Assembly: GCA_963801055.1 (NCBI GenBank)
Contig: CAWDDE010000009.1
Coordinates: 1-64,000 of the forward strand
Reading direction: 5' to 3'
From: DASUPK01 sp963801055
GTDB lineage: Bacteria > Actinomycetota > Thermoleophilia > Solirubrobacterales > 70-9
Length of the DNA: 64,000 nt
Part shown: piece after piece, positions 26,643 to 34,984 of the stretch
How the letters are laid out: each line of letters opens with the position of its first letter
Numbering within the stretch: position 1 is the stretch's first letter
Position numbers and translations under genes: made by a program
Notes under the pieces: model-generated
What the model was told of the DNA's origin: nothing
Databases searched by the model: none
The model's input: the letters and a program-made list of their open reading frames with translations, nothing else

Positions 26643-27203
26643 CTAGGGCAGCGGCTCGAGGCCCTCGTCGAGCTCGACCCCGAAGCTGTTCACCGCGAAC
26701 GCGAGCATGTGGTAGTGGCCGACGACCATGGTCGCCTCGATCAGTTGCTCGGCGTCGTAGGTCTCGGCGAGCGTCCCCCATGTCGGGTCGGAGATCCGCG
26801 AATCCTGATGAAGCTCGTCGACGGCCCTGAGGAGAGCCGCGTCGTGCGTGCTCCAGCCGTCGGCGTCCGGGCCCTCGAGGACGCGATCGATCGTCGCGCG
26901 GTCGATGCCGCCGTCGAGCGAGATCCGCACGTGCTGGCCCCATTCGTACGAGGAGTCGCAGAGGACAGCCGTGCGCAGGATGAGCAGCTCGCGGTCGCGG
27001 CCGGGGAGCCTGCCCGCCGTCAGCAGAAAGCCGCCGAACGGCAACCAGGCGCGGAAGAGGTCGGGGTGCTGCGCGAAGGTCGGGAAGATGTTGTTCTCGC
27101 CCAGCCGCTGGTCGGTTCCGGGCGGGGTCGCCTCCAGGATCCGCTCGAGGTCGCCCTTCCACTCCGAGGGAGGTAGCGGCGGAATCCGCGGATCCGGGCT
27201 CAT
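26643..27203 (-). CDS. Carboxymuconolactone decarboxylase-family (AhpD-like) protein
   Basis: A 186-residue all-helical protein. FLLTAGRLPGRDRELLILRTAVLCDSSYEWGQHVRI is the CMD family core (arginine-rich helix, then the Cys and His surroundings). Only one Cys is present in the usual C-x-x-C position (CDSS), so an AhpD-type disulfide reductase reaction is unlikely; this matches the larger group of CMD-like proteins with unknown reactions. TAAGGT stands 9 bases before ATG 27203, pointing to a leaderless transcript. Divergent from the exonuclease gene. Confidence 0.85.
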   Translation of the reverse strand: MSPDPRIPPLPPSEWKGDLERILEATPPGTDQRLGENNIFPTFAQHPDLFRAWLPFGGFLLTAGRLPGRDRELLILRTAVLCDSSYEWGQHVRISLDGGIDRATIDRVLEGPDADGWSTHDAALLRAVDELHQDSRISDPTWGTLAETYDAEQLIEATMVVGHYHMLAFAVNSFGVELDEGLEPLP

Positions 27204-27300
27204 CTCGGGGCGACCTTAACGACTCGGCGACAAAGGACGACTCGGCGCGGTGGCGCTGCCCGACATTCTCCGGCGCGCGTCTAGCGTTAGCGTCCGGGGC

Positions 27301-28167
27301 GTGCCACGCCCCCTGCTCGCGGTCGATGCCCCCTCGATGCTGTTCCGGGCGTTCTACGCGCTGCCAAAGTCGATCAAGGGACCGGACGGCAATCCGGTCA
27401 ACGCGCTGCTCGGCACCGCCAACCTGATCCTCCGCGAGGTCGAGACACACGACCCGCGGGCCGTGGTGCTCTGCTTCGGCCCCGATGCCGCCGCTTACCG
27501 ACTGGAGCTCTTCCCCGCCTACCACGCCGACCGCGAGGCGGCCTTCCCGGACGAGCTGCGGCCGCAGTGGGAGGACTCCGCCGACTTCTTCGGCGCCTTC
27601 GGCTGGAAGATCGCGACGAGCGAGACCCTGGAGGCGGACGACCTGCTCGGTTCCCTGGCCGAGAAGGAGCGGAGGGCGGGCGGCCGCAGCCTGCTGATGA
27701 CCGGCGATCGCGACATGTTCCAGTGCGCGAGCGGCTCGACCAAGGTCCTCTACGTCAGCACCGGCACGCAGGGCGGGCAGCCGATGGGTCCGGCGGAGGT
27801 GAAGGAGCGCTACGGGATCCCACCGAAGCTGGTCCCCGACCTGATCGCGCTCCGCGGCGATCCTTCCGACGGTATTCCGGGAGCCAAGGGCGTCGGCGAG
27901 AAGACGGCCGTGGAGCTGCTCCGCAAGCACGGACCCCTCGAGAAGGTTCTGGACGCCGCCATCAGGGAGGTGCGCCCGGCGCTGCGCATGGCACTTGTCG
28001 GCGACCGGGACCAGCTGCTCGCCTTCAAGGACGTCGCCACCCTGCGAACCGCGAAGGTCAGCCGCCCCCGAGACAAGCGCACCGACTACCGAGGCGCTGC
28101 CAAAGCGGCTCGCGAGCGCGGCATGAACCGACTCGCCGAGCGGCTGCTGGATAAGGCGCGGTCCTAG
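27301..28167 (+). CDS. 5'-3' exonuclease (Pol I N-terminal-domain-like)
   Basis: A 288-residue stand-alone flap/5'-nuclease like the N-terminal domain of DNA polymerase I. Conserved Asp sites: LLAVDAPSMLFRAFYAL, LEADDLLGSLA, SLLMTGDRDMFQ and the helical DNA-binding arch/H3TH segment ALRGDPSDGIPGAKGVGEKTA. It removes 5' flaps or RNA primers using two metal ions. GTG 27301 follows TAGCGT by 7 bases; an earlier in-frame GTG at 27250 would add a poorly conserved leader. A strong hairpin terminator follows the stop. Confidence 0.9.
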   Translation: MPRPLLAVDAPSMLFRAFYALPKSIKGPDGNPVNALLGTANLILREVETHDPRAVVLCFGPDAAAYRLELFPAYHADREAAFPDELRPQWEDSADFFGAFGWKIATSETLEADDLLGSLAEKERRAGGRSLLMTGDRDMFQCASGSTKVLYVSTGTQGGQPMGPAEVKERYGIPPKLVPDLIALRGDPSDGIPGAKGVGEKTAVELLRKHGPLEKVLDAAIREVRPALRMALVGDRDQLLAFKDVATLRTAKVSRPRDKRTDYRGAAKAARERGMNRLAERLLDKARS

Positions 28168-28175
28168 ATACGAGA

Positions 28176-28199
28176 AGCGCCCCGCCGGGGCGGGGCGCT
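28176..28199. terminator. Strong GC hairpin after the exonuclease gene
   Basis: AGCGCCCCGCC (28176-28186) and GGCGGGGCGCT (28189-28199) form an 11-bp perfect stem with a 2-base loop, 9 bp after the exonuclease stop. There is no T run, as is usual in high-GC actinobacteria. Confidence 0.6.
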
Positions 28200-28357
28200 A
28201 TGGGTGCTGCAGGGAGGAGAGGTATTTATGTGTCGGTCGAACTGAGTGGGCCGCTGGGAATCACCTAGAACGCGGCCGATACTGCGCCGACCTGATTCGA
28301 GAGTAGGTCGCGGCCGGCAAACGGCAAGGGAATCGCCGGGATTGGTGGGCCGCACTC

Positions 28358-28388
28358 GGTTATGGACCTCATAACCGCTGGTTATGAG
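28358..28388. promoter_or_regulatory. Triple alternating GGTTATG/CATAACC element
   Basis: GGTTATG (28359-28365), CATAACC (28370-28376) and GGTTATG (28380-28386) alternate, so the middle box can pair with either neighbour. The right pair extends to a perfect 9-3-9 palindrome CTCATAACC-GCT-GGTTATGAG (28368-28388); the left pair to an 8-5-8 palindrome. The element lies 5 bp after the LysR stop codon, about 160 bp past the exonuclease terminator, in an otherwise featureless 225-bp gap. Could be a terminator, a protein-binding array or an RNA switch. Confidence 0.5.
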
Positions 28389-28392
28389 CGAC

Positions 28393-29340
28393 TCAGGGCC
28401 GGCGGCGCCGGATGAAGTCAACGAAGTCGCGATCCTGGCGCGCGAGCGAAGCGAGCGAGCGGCAGATGACGACGAACCCCCGCGGAAAACTCAGCCCCGT
28501 AACGGGCCGGCGGTGGAGGCGATCCCGAGCCTCGTCCAATGAGAGCGCGGAGAGCAGGACCGGGGCCGAACGCTGGAGCGCCTCGCGCTTCGCCACCGCG
28601 GTGCTCGCTGCCTCGATCAGCGGCTCGGCGAGTGAGAGGCCACGCTCAGCCAGCTCGGCCTCGACGCAGAGGCGAACGTGGGCATCACGGTCCCGCATGA
28701 CCATCGGGGTGGCCAGAAAGCGCTCCTGGGGCACCTGCCTGCGCCGGTACCAGTCGTGGTCCTGCGGGACCGCCAGCACCACCTCGTCCTCGAGCAACTC
28801 GAGCTCCTCCAACTCGTCGACTCCGTCCTGCAGCCCGTGCGGCCCGGCCGCGGCGATGCCGATCGATGCCCGGCCCTCCGCCACCATCCCGCGCACCGCG
28901 TTGGAGTTGGCGATCGTGAGCTGGACCGATGGGCGCCGGCCGTCGGCCTGGTAGGCGACGAGCTCGGGCGGGAGGAAGAACTCAGCGATTGTGTGGCTCA
29001 CGGCGAGCTCGATCGGCGCCTGCTCACTCGGGGCCGATTCGAGCACCGATTCCACGACGTCCGCCTGCTGTAGCAGGCGGCGGGCCTCCGGGTAGAGGCG
29101 GCGGCCGGCGGCCGTCGGCACCACGCCCCGCCGCGAGCGCTCGAGCAGCTTGGTGCCTGCCGCGGCCTCGAGCGCCCGCAATCGCTTCGAGAGCGCCGGC
29201 TGGCTGATCTTCAGGGAGACCGCGGCGCGGCCCAGGGTCCCGAGATCGACCGCGGCGCAGAAGGCGCGCAGTTCGGCGATCTCGGGACCGCGAATCGTTC
29301 GTTTGGCCTGCTTCGGCTGACCTACACGCTTGGTTGCCAC
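28393..29340 (-). CDS. LysR-family transcriptional regulator
   Basis: A 315-residue LysR protein. The winged helix-turn-helix spans about residues 18-80: ELRAFCAAVDLGTLGRAAVSLKISQPALSKRLRALE. The effector-binding domain follows (IELAVSHTIAEFFLPPELV onward, two periplasmic-binding-like lobes). GTG 29340 is divergent from the radical SAM gene, 65 bp apart, the standard LysR arrangement, so it likely controls that operon. The N-terminus is unusually basic (about 17 residues before the helix-turn-helix). Effector unknown. Confidence 0.88.
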   Translation of the reverse strand: MATKRVGQPKQAKRTIRGPEIAELRAFCAAVDLGTLGRAAVSLKISQPALSKRLRALEAAAGTKLLERSRRGVVPTAAGRRLYPEARRLLQQADVVESVLESAPSEQAPIELAVSHTIAEFFLPPELVAYQADGRRPSVQLTIANSNAVRGMVAEGRASIGIAAAGPHGLQDGVDELEELELLEDEVVLAVPQDHDWYRRRQVPQERFLATPMVMRDRDAHVRLCVEAELAERGLSLAEPLIEAASTAVAKREALQRSAPVLLSALSLDEARDRLHRRPVTGLSFPRGFVVICRSLASLARQDRDFVDFIRRRRP

Positions 29341-29405
29341 ACCATAATCGTGGCGTACGCGGCGTTGCTGGTGAACCGATTCCTGATAAGACGCGGTCGT
29401 AGAAA

Positions 29406-30860
29406 GTGGCGACGCGATCCGGCCAGCAGACTCCGACCGATTCCGCTTCGGCCGGTGATCGATTCCTGGGGTCCACGACCTCGATCTGCCCACGGTGCAG
29501 GCGGCTGCTGAGCGCTCGCCTCCTCGAGCGCGAGGGACGCGTCGTGCTCTCCCGCATCTGCCCAGAGCACGGTCCGTTCGAGGCGGTCGTCTACGGGGAT
29601 GCGGAGCGCTATCTCGAGATCCAGCGTTTCAACAAGCCGGGCCAGATGCCGCTGAGGCGCCAGACGCCGAGCTCCCGCGGCTGTCCTCACGACTGCGGGA
29701 TCTGCCCAGAGCACACACAGCACACCTGCCTTGGGATCATCGAGGTGAACACGGCCTGCAACCTCGACTGCCCCATCTGCTTTGCCGACTCGGGCACCGG
29801 GCCCCAAGAGCACGGTTTCTCTCTCAGCCTCGATCAGGTGAAGTCGATGCTGGATGCCTTCGTCCGCGCCGAGGGCGAGCCCGAGTCGGTGCAGCTCTCA
29901 GGGGGCGAGCCCTCGATTCACCCGGAGATTCTCGAGATGCTGCGGGCGGCGCGCGATCGCGGAATCCAGCTGGTGATGCTGAACACCAACGGGATCCGCC
30001 TGGCACGCGATCCGCGCTTCGCCCCCGCGCTTGCCGATATCGGGGTCCACGTCTACCTCCAGTTCGACGGCTTCACCGACGCGACCCAGTTGGCGATCCG
30101 AGGCAGGCCCCTGACCGAGGAAAAGCTACGTGCCGTCGATCGCTGCGGCGAGGCGGGAGTCAGCGTCTCGCTGGCCGTGGCGGTGGAGCGCGGGGTCAAC
30201 GAGCAGGAGGTCGGGAAGATCGTGCGCTTCGGAATCGAGCACCCGGCGGTGACCGGCGTCTTCTTCCAGCCGGTCACTCACTCCGGCCGCTTTCGCCCAG
30301 ACTCCAATCCGCTCGACAAGCTGACCAACCCCGACGTGATCGACGCCATCTGTGAGCAGCTCCCCGAGTGGTTTCGCGCGGACGACTTCGTCCCGGTTCC
30401 ATGCTGCTCCCCGACCTGCCGCTCCGCCACCTTCGCCCTCTATGACGGCGAGGACCTGGTGCCGCTGCCGCGGCTCGTCGATGTCGAGCAGTACCTCGAC
30501 TACGTCACCAACCGCGCCGTGCCTGACCCCGAGATTCGCCAGGCGCTGGAGGGCCTCTGGTCGGCGAAGGCGGCAGGCGGCAGTGGTCCGGTAGCCGAGC
30601 GCCTGGACTGCGTCGCCTGCGCCACCGGGATGCCCCCTGAGCTGCGCGAGGTCGCGGCGCGGGGCTTCATGATCGTGGTTCAGGACTTTCAGGATCCCTA
30701 CACACTCGACGTGGAGAAGCTCCGCAAGTGCTGCGTGTCCGAGATCACGCCCGACGGTCGGCTGATCCCCTTCTGCGCCTACAACTCCGTCGGTTACCGC
30801 GAGCAGGTCCGCCTCGAGATGTCCCGAGCCAACGGCAACGGGTACGGAGCGCGCCGGTGA
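29406..30860 (+). CDS. Radical SAM protein of the Tes (tetraether synthase)/MJ0619 family
   Basis: A 484-residue protein. Order of motifs: N-terminal zinc/rubredoxin-like ribbon C28-x2-C31 ... CPEHGPF (C52, H55); the block GCPHDCGICPEHTQH (C93, C97, C100); the radical SAM cluster motif C118-x3-C122-x2-C125 inside VNTACNLDCPICFADSG; SAM-binding LSGGEPS near 165; and C-terminal cysteine groups VPCCSPTC, DCVACATG and KCCVSEI. This series matches archaeal tetraether synthase and MJ0619-type methylases, which carry several [4Fe-4S] clusters and act on unactivated carbons of lipids or pterins. It overlaps the methyltransferase by 4 bp. Product unknown; membrane-spanning lipid synthesis is possible but not shown. 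Confidence 0.8.
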   Translation: MATRSGQQTPTDSASAGDRFLGSTTSICPRCRRLLSARLLEREGRVVLSRICPEHGPFEAVVYGDAERYLEIQRFNKPGQMPLRRQTPSSRGCPHDCGICPEHTQHTCLGIIEVNTACNLDCPICFADSGTGPQEHGFSLSLDQVKSMLDAFVRAEGEPESVQLSGGEPSIHPEILEMLRAARDRGIQLVMLNTNGIRLARDPRFAPALADIGVHVYLQFDGFTDATQLAIRGRPLTEEKLRAVDRCGEAGVSVSLAVAVERGVNEQEVGKIVRFGIEHPAVTGVFFQPVTHSGRFRPDSNPLDKLTNPDVIDAICEQLPEWFRADDFVPVPCCSPTCRSATFALYDGEDLVPLPRLVDVEQYLDYVTNRAVPDPEIRQALEGLWSAKAAGGSGPVAERLDCVACATGMPPELREVAARGFMIVVQDFQDPYTLDVEKLRKCCVSEITPDGRLIPFCAYNSVGYREQVRLEMSRANGNGYGARR

Positions 30861-31696
30861 GCAGCTCGGGAGCGCAACGAATCGGGGCGCTTCCCGAATT
30901 CGATGAGTTGCTTGCGACGGGTGACGCCAAGGCCTGCTGCTCCGCGCTCTACGAGCACCCAGCGGTTCGCTGGCTGTTGGGCGATGAGCTTCACCCCGGT
31001 GGCGAAGCGACCACGCGCCGCGCACTGGAGCTGATCGGACTCGCTGCCGGTGAGGGCCTGCTCGACGTCGCGTCCGGAACAGGCGCCTCGGCGATCCTTG
31101 CAGCACGCGAGTTCGGCTCCATCGTCACCGGCATCGACTACGGCACCGAGGCGGTCGGTCGCGCACAGTCGGAGGCCGATGCCGCGGGCCTCCGCGACCA
31201 AGTGGCGTTCATCGTCGGAGATGCCGAGGCGCTGCCCTACGGCGACGGCGAGTTCGACGCGGTGCTCTGCGAGTGCTCCCTCTGCACCTTTCCGGACAAG
31301 GCGAGAGCGATCGCAGAGATGCGCCGCGTGCTCAGGCCCGGCGGGCGAGTGGCGATCTCGGACGTGGTGGTCGATCCAGAGGGACTCCCAGCGGAGCTCA
31401 CTGGCCCGCTGGCGACGATCGCCTGCGTGGGCTCAGCGCTGCCTGCGTCCGGTTATCGGGAGCTGCTCGTTGCGGCGGGATTCCGCCCGATCGCCGTCGA
31501 GTCCCGCGCCGAGGACGCGGCGGAACTTGCGCAGCGAGTGGAGGACCGGCTTCGGGGGGCGCGGCTGCTGGGCCTTGACCGGGCCGCGGGCTCACCGATC
31601 GAAATTGGCATTGCGATCGAGCTAGTCGGGGCCGCGAGGCGGGCGATCTCCGAGGGCGCGCTCGGCTATGCGATCCTCGCCGCTTCCCGCCGATGA
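30857..31696 (+). CDS. Class I SAM-dependent methyltransferase
   Basis: A 279-residue protein starting at GTG 30857 (overlapping the radical SAM stop). Residues ~15-45 (KACCSALYEHPAVRWLLGDELHPGG) are a conserved lead-in; motif I is GLLDVASGTGAS near 73, motif II VTGIDYG, then GDAEALPYGDGEFDAVLCECSLCTF (post-I) and LRPGGRVAISDVV (motif III). The paired Cys at the start (ACCSAL) and the CECSLC segment give an unusual number of cysteines. The pattern resembles ArsM/UbiE-like enzymes without a clear substrate. Coupled to the radical SAM gene, so it probably acts on the same pathway. Confidence 0.82.
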   Translation: MSSSGAQRIGALPEFDELLATGDAKACCSALYEHPAVRWLLGDELHPGGEATTRRALELIGLAAGEGLLDVASGTGASAILAAREFGSIVTGIDYGTEAVGRAQSEADAAGLRDQVAFIVGDAEALPYGDGEFDAVLCECSLCTFPDKARAIAEMRRVLRPGGRVAISDVVVDPEGLPAELTGPLATIACVGSALPASGYRELLVAAGFRPIAVESRAEDAAELAQRVEDRLRGARLLGLDRAAGSPIEIGIAIELVGAARRAISEGALGYAILAASRR

Positions 31697-32289
31697 CCGG
31701 CCTGTGGATCGCGGTCGGCGTGCTCGGTGTGCTCCTGGTCGGCGGCCTCGCCGGCGGGTTCCTTCTACTCGCCATGGGTCGGCTGCATCTCGACCTTGGT
31801 TGGGGCCGAAGCTTCCACGAGCTCGGCCCGATCGAGGTTCGGATCGGGGCACCGCGGGATCTCCTCTTCGAGATGATCAGAGAGCCGTATCTAGGCCACA
31901 CCCCACGGCACGCCGGGATCGAAGTCCTGTCAAGGGGAAAAGACCTCGCCGTCGCCGTCCATCACACCAAGGTCCACTTCTACACCGCCCGCACGGTCGA
32001 AGCGGTCAAGTTCGAACCCCCGTCCCGGATCGGCTTCAGGCACCTTGCGGGCCCAGTCCCGCACGCGGCGGAGGAATTCGCCCTCGAGGAAGCGGATGGC
32101 GGCACCAAGCTGGGCTACAGCGGGGAGGTGGGAATCGACTTCTTCTTCCTCGGGCGGCTCGCCGGCCGTCACTGGGTACGGCCCCAGTGGGAGCGCGCCG
32201 TGCGCAAGGATCTCGAGGACCTCAAGCAGCGGGCGGAGCAGCTGGCAGCGCGTCGTCGATCGCGGCAGTCGCACCAGGTGACACCCTGA
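31693..32289 (+). CDS. Membrane-anchored SRPBCC/polyketide-cyclase-like protein
   Basis: A 198-residue protein with one N-terminal membrane helix (LWIAVGVLGVLLVGGLAGGFLLLAMG, about residues 4-29) and a START/Bet v1-like domain (GPIEVRIGAPRDLLFEMIREPYLG onward, to the long C-terminal helix with RKDLEDLKQRAEQLAAR). The fold holds hydrophobic ligands; the helix places it at the inner face of the membrane. It overlaps the methyltransferase by 4 bp, making a radical SAM-methyltransferase-lipid-binding-type operon, consistent with a lipid substrate. Confidence 0.78.
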   Translation: MTGLWIAVGVLGVLLVGGLAGGFLLLAMGRLHLDLGWGRSFHELGPIEVRIGAPRDLLFEMIREPYLGHTPRHAGIEVLSRGKDLAVAVHHTKVHFYTARTVEAVKFEPPSRIGFRHLAGPVPHAAEEFALEEADGGTKLGYSGEVGIDFFFLGRLAGRHWVRPQWERAVRKDLEDLKQRAEQLAARRRSRQSHQVTP

Positions 32290-32332
32290 AGTTGGCCACG
32301 GCTACGCGCGCCGACCCAAGGCCGCCCTTCGC

Positions 32333-33112
32333 TCACAGGCAAGTCGGCTGAGAGGAGGGGCTGAGCTTGCTCACGCCCTCCGCGGTGATCCGATAGCCAA
32401 GCGGCTGTGCGACGGGCGGGATCTGCGCCGGCTGGCCATCGACTGTCATCTCGACGGAGCCGTTTCCGAACGTCACCTCGAACCCTGAGCGGTTGAATGG
32501 CCCACGCCCCTCCTCGGCGGTCAGGGTCTCGCCGTTCACCAAGGCCCGGCCCCTGTCGTCGACGAGGCAGACCCAGACGTCCGCGGTCGAGCGAAGCTCG
32601 AGAGAGACCTCGCTTGACGTCGGCTGAGTCGTGGTCGTCGCTGCCGTCGAGCCGCTCGACTTTCCTCCACGGTCCTTGTGGCCACCGCCACCGCCATTGC
32701 TCGATCCGCCGATGGATCCGACGATCACCAGAGCCAGGACCCCCACCACGACGACTCCGGCCAGCACCGTCGCCACCTGCCGGAGGTTGAGGTTGATCGA
32801 GCGCCTGCTCGGGCGATTCTGCCGGAGTACACCCGGCCGGATGACAGTCTCGGGGATCGGCTCATGTCGGTCCGCCCCCTCCACGGTCCTCGTGTACTGG
32901 TCGAGGAGCGCCTTCTCGTCGAGACCGAGGAACCGGGCGTAGATCGAGAGAAACCCCCGCTCATACGCGGGCGCCGGCAGCGCCTCCCATCGATCCTCCT
33001 CCATCGCCTGGAGGAATTTGACGCGGATCTTGGTGACCCGCTCGACCTCGCTCAGCTCGATCCCGCGTTCGGTGCGGGCCTCGCGCAGTACCTGGCCCAC
33101 CTGCGGTGCCAT
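32333..33112 (-). CDS. RodZ-like helix-turn-helix membrane protein (DUF4115)
   Basis: A 259-residue protein in three parts: a Cro/C1-type helix-turn-helix of the RodZ kind (VGQVLREARTERGIELSEVERVTKI ... YERGFLSIYARFLGLD, residues 1-70), one membrane helix (VATVLAGVVVVGVLALVIVG, about 113-132), a Gly/Thr-rich linker, and an extracytoplasmic beta domain (EVSLELRSTADVWVCLVDD ... FEVTFGNGSVEMTVDG). RodZ links MreB to the wall-synthesis machinery in rods; in actinobacteria without MreB the role is unclear. ATG 33112. Downstream of the aminotransferase by 36 bp but probably a separate function. Confidence 0.85.
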   Translation of the reverse strand: MAPQVGQVLREARTERGIELSEVERVTKIRVKFLQAMEEDRWEALPAPAYERGFLSIYARFLGLDEKALLDQYTRTVEGADRHEPIPETVIRPGVLRQNRPSRRSINLNLRQVATVLAGVVVVGVLALVIVGSIGGSSNGGGGGHKDRGGKSSGSTAATTTTQPTSSEVSLELRSTADVWVCLVDDRGRALVNGETLTAEEGRGPFNRSGFEVTFGNGSVEMTVDGQPAQIPPVAQPLGYRITAEGVSKLSPSSQPTCL

Positions 33113-33148
33113 ATCGAATCCAATTGTCCTTCACTCGGCGGAGGATGC

Positions 33149-34531
33149 TCAGCTCGATCGCAAGTCGACCAGCGCTTCCACCGCCTCATTGAATGCCGTC
33201 GTGTGCCGGTCGACGTCGTCGCTGCTCGTCGCCGGACACATCAGGGCCATGTTGTGGAACGGAGTCAGCAGGATGCCGCGGTTCAGCGCATGGAGGTGCA
33301 TGTAGCGCCCCAGCATCGCGTCGTCCGCCGCCACTGCCTCGGATCCGTTGCGCGGCGGCGTCGACTGGAAGTGGTACTCGACCCGGCAGCCAAGCCGAAC
33401 GGCATTCCAGGGCACGCCGTGCGCGGCGATCACGTCGTTCACGCCGGCTTCGAAGCGCTCCGCCATCTCGATCATGTGGCCGAACGCCGCGTCGGTGAGC
33501 ACCTCCTCGAGGGTCGCACGCGTTGCAGCAAGCGACAGCGCGTTACCCGCCAGCGTGCCGCCGATGCCGCCGACATCGGACGTCTCCAGCCTCCGGTGGT
33601 GGGCGCCAACCCGCTCGGCCACGTCCTCGGTCATCCCATAGGCGGCGGCGGGAATGCCGGCCGCGATCGCCTTGCCGATCGTGAGCAGGTCGGGTTCCAG
33701 CCCCGCGGCCGCCGTGTAGCCACCAGGCCCGGCGCAGAAGGTGTGCGTCTCGTCGATCACGAGCAGGGTTCCGTACTCCCTCGTGAGCTGGCGAAGCGCC
33801 TCGTGGTAACCGGGATCGGGAAGCACGATGCCGGCGTTGGTCATCGCGGGCTCCGCCAATACGCAGGCAACGTCGCCGGGCTCGAGGGCGCGCTCGAGGG
33901 CGACAGTGTCGTTCCACTCGATTGCCCGCGTCGTCAACGCCAGGTCGACGGGCGGACCGATGTTGTCGGGCCGTGAGCGAGTCTCGCCCTCGACCTCGAT
34001 CGCGAAGCTCTCGTCGACTGTGCCGTGGTAGCACCGGGCATAGACCAGGACCCTCGGCCGCTCGGTGATTGCCCTCGCGAGGCGGAGAGCGAAGCGATTG
34101 GCGTCGGTCGCCGTCAGGGCGAATTGCCAGCGCGGCAGGCCGAAGCGCCGCCCAAGTTCCTCCCCCACCCAGCTTGCGTCCTCGGTCGGAAGCATCAGCG
34201 TGATCCCGCGAGCCGCCCGTTCCGCCACCACTGCGGCGGTGGCCGGCGGCGAGTGGCCCGTCATCGCCCCGGTGTCGCCGAGGCAGAGATCGACATAGTC
34301 GTTGCCGTCCACGTCGGTGAAGCGGGCCCCCGCGGCGCTTGCGGCGAACACGGGAAAGGGACTCGCCCACTCCGTCATCCATGGCATCGGCACGCCCGCG
34401 AGCAGCGCCCTCCGGCCGCGCTCGAACAGCTCTCGCGAGCCGGGGTGCCCCTCGACGAAGCGCCGCTCCTCCTCCTCGAGGAGGCCGGCGAGCCGGTCGC
34501 GGTCGAGCGGGCTTTCGATCGCCGGCGGCAT
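33149..34531 (-). CDS. Class III PLP aminotransferase (GSA-aminomutase-like)
   Basis: A 460-residue fold-type I enzyme: SPFPVFAASAAGARFTDVDGNDYVDL (typical class III opening), LVIDETHTF (Asp260 pairs with the PLP nitrogen), and the PLP lysine K287 in LLTIGKAIAAGIP. It resembles glutamate-1-semialdehyde aminomutase and related transaminases. It lies at the end of a minus-strand run after glnT-mgsABC-fdh-NTF2 (gaps 55 and 20 bp), so it may belong to the amine pathway, for example moving amino groups off glutamate or an amine product. Substrate cannot be read from sequence. Confidence 0.82.
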   Translation of the reverse strand: MPPAIESPLDRDRLAGLLEEEERRFVEGHPGSRELFERGRRALLAGVPMPWMTEWASPFPVFAASAAGARFTDVDGNDYVDLCLGDTGAMTGHSPPATAAVVAERAARGITLMLPTEDASWVGEELGRRFGLPRWQFALTATDANRFALRLARAITERPRVLVYARCYHGTVDESFAIEVEGETRSRPDNIGPPVDLALTTRAIEWNDTVALERALEPGDVACVLAEPAMTNAGIVLPDPGYHEALRQLTREYGTLLVIDETHTFCAGPGGYTAAAGLEPDLLTIGKAIAAGIPAAAYGMTEDVAERVGAHHRRLETSDVGGIGGTLAGNALSLAATRATLEEVLTDAAFGHMIEMAERFEAGVNDVIAAHGVPWNAVRLGCRVEYHFQSTPPRNGSEAVAADDAMLGRYMHLHALNRGILLTPFHNMALMCPATSSDDVDRHTTAFNEAVEALVDLRSS

Positions 34532-34551
34532 CGGCGCCTAACCGCCAGCGC

Positions 34552-34929
34552 TCAGGGCGCCGCCCTCCACCTGGCCCTCCACTCCGGCGGTTCCCAGCCC
34601 TCGGCGACGTAGATCGACTCGCGGGCGATCTTGTCGTCACGCAGCTCGAGGATGCTGACCCCGAAGTGCGGGTCACCCCCGTCGTAGCTCACCAGGAGCT
34701 CAGCCACCCAGAAGTCGTCCCGCCCCCTGACCTCCCGCAAGTCGAAGGTCGTCTCGGCGGGATACTTGCTCCTCCACTCGCGGAAGTTCTCGACTCCCTC
34801 GAAGCGCTCCCCCGACTGCGGGAACTCGAGCACCGCGTCCTCGCGGTACATCGCGTGGGAGAGCTCGGGATCGCTGCCGGCGTGCTCGAACTGCTGCTCG
34901 AGCATCGCCCTGATCGTCGCCGCATCCAT
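34552..34929 (-). CDS. NTF2/SnoaL-like domain protein
   Basis: A 125-residue cone-shaped NTF2-like protein: ATIRAMLEQQFEHAG, a HAMYREDAVLEFPQSGERFEG segment, RGRDDFWVAELLVSYDGG and the ending DKIARESIYVAEGWEPPEW. Typical of SnoaL-like isomerases and ligand-binding proteins of unknown function. It stands 55 bp after formate dehydrogenase and 20 bp before the aminotransferase on the same strand. No catalytic residues can be assigned. Confidence 0.8.
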   Translation of the reverse strand: MDAATIRAMLEQQFEHAGSDPELSHAMYREDAVLEFPQSGERFEGVENFREWRSKYPAETTFDLREVRGRDDFWVAELLVSYDGGDPHFGVSILELRDDKIARESIYVAEGWEPPEWRARWRAAP

Positions 34930-34984
34930 ATGGGCTATTCAATCTCAGGAGCGAGCTGGGCGGGACCGGGCGAGAACCAGGGGA

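Noticed and set aside
28271..28316. Stem (CGACCT...AGGTCG) with a T-loop-like GATTCGAGAG in the exonuclease-LysR gap, possible tRNA remnant
   Set aside because: No acceptor, D or anticodon arms can be drawn around it; chance pairing in GC-rich DNA is enough.
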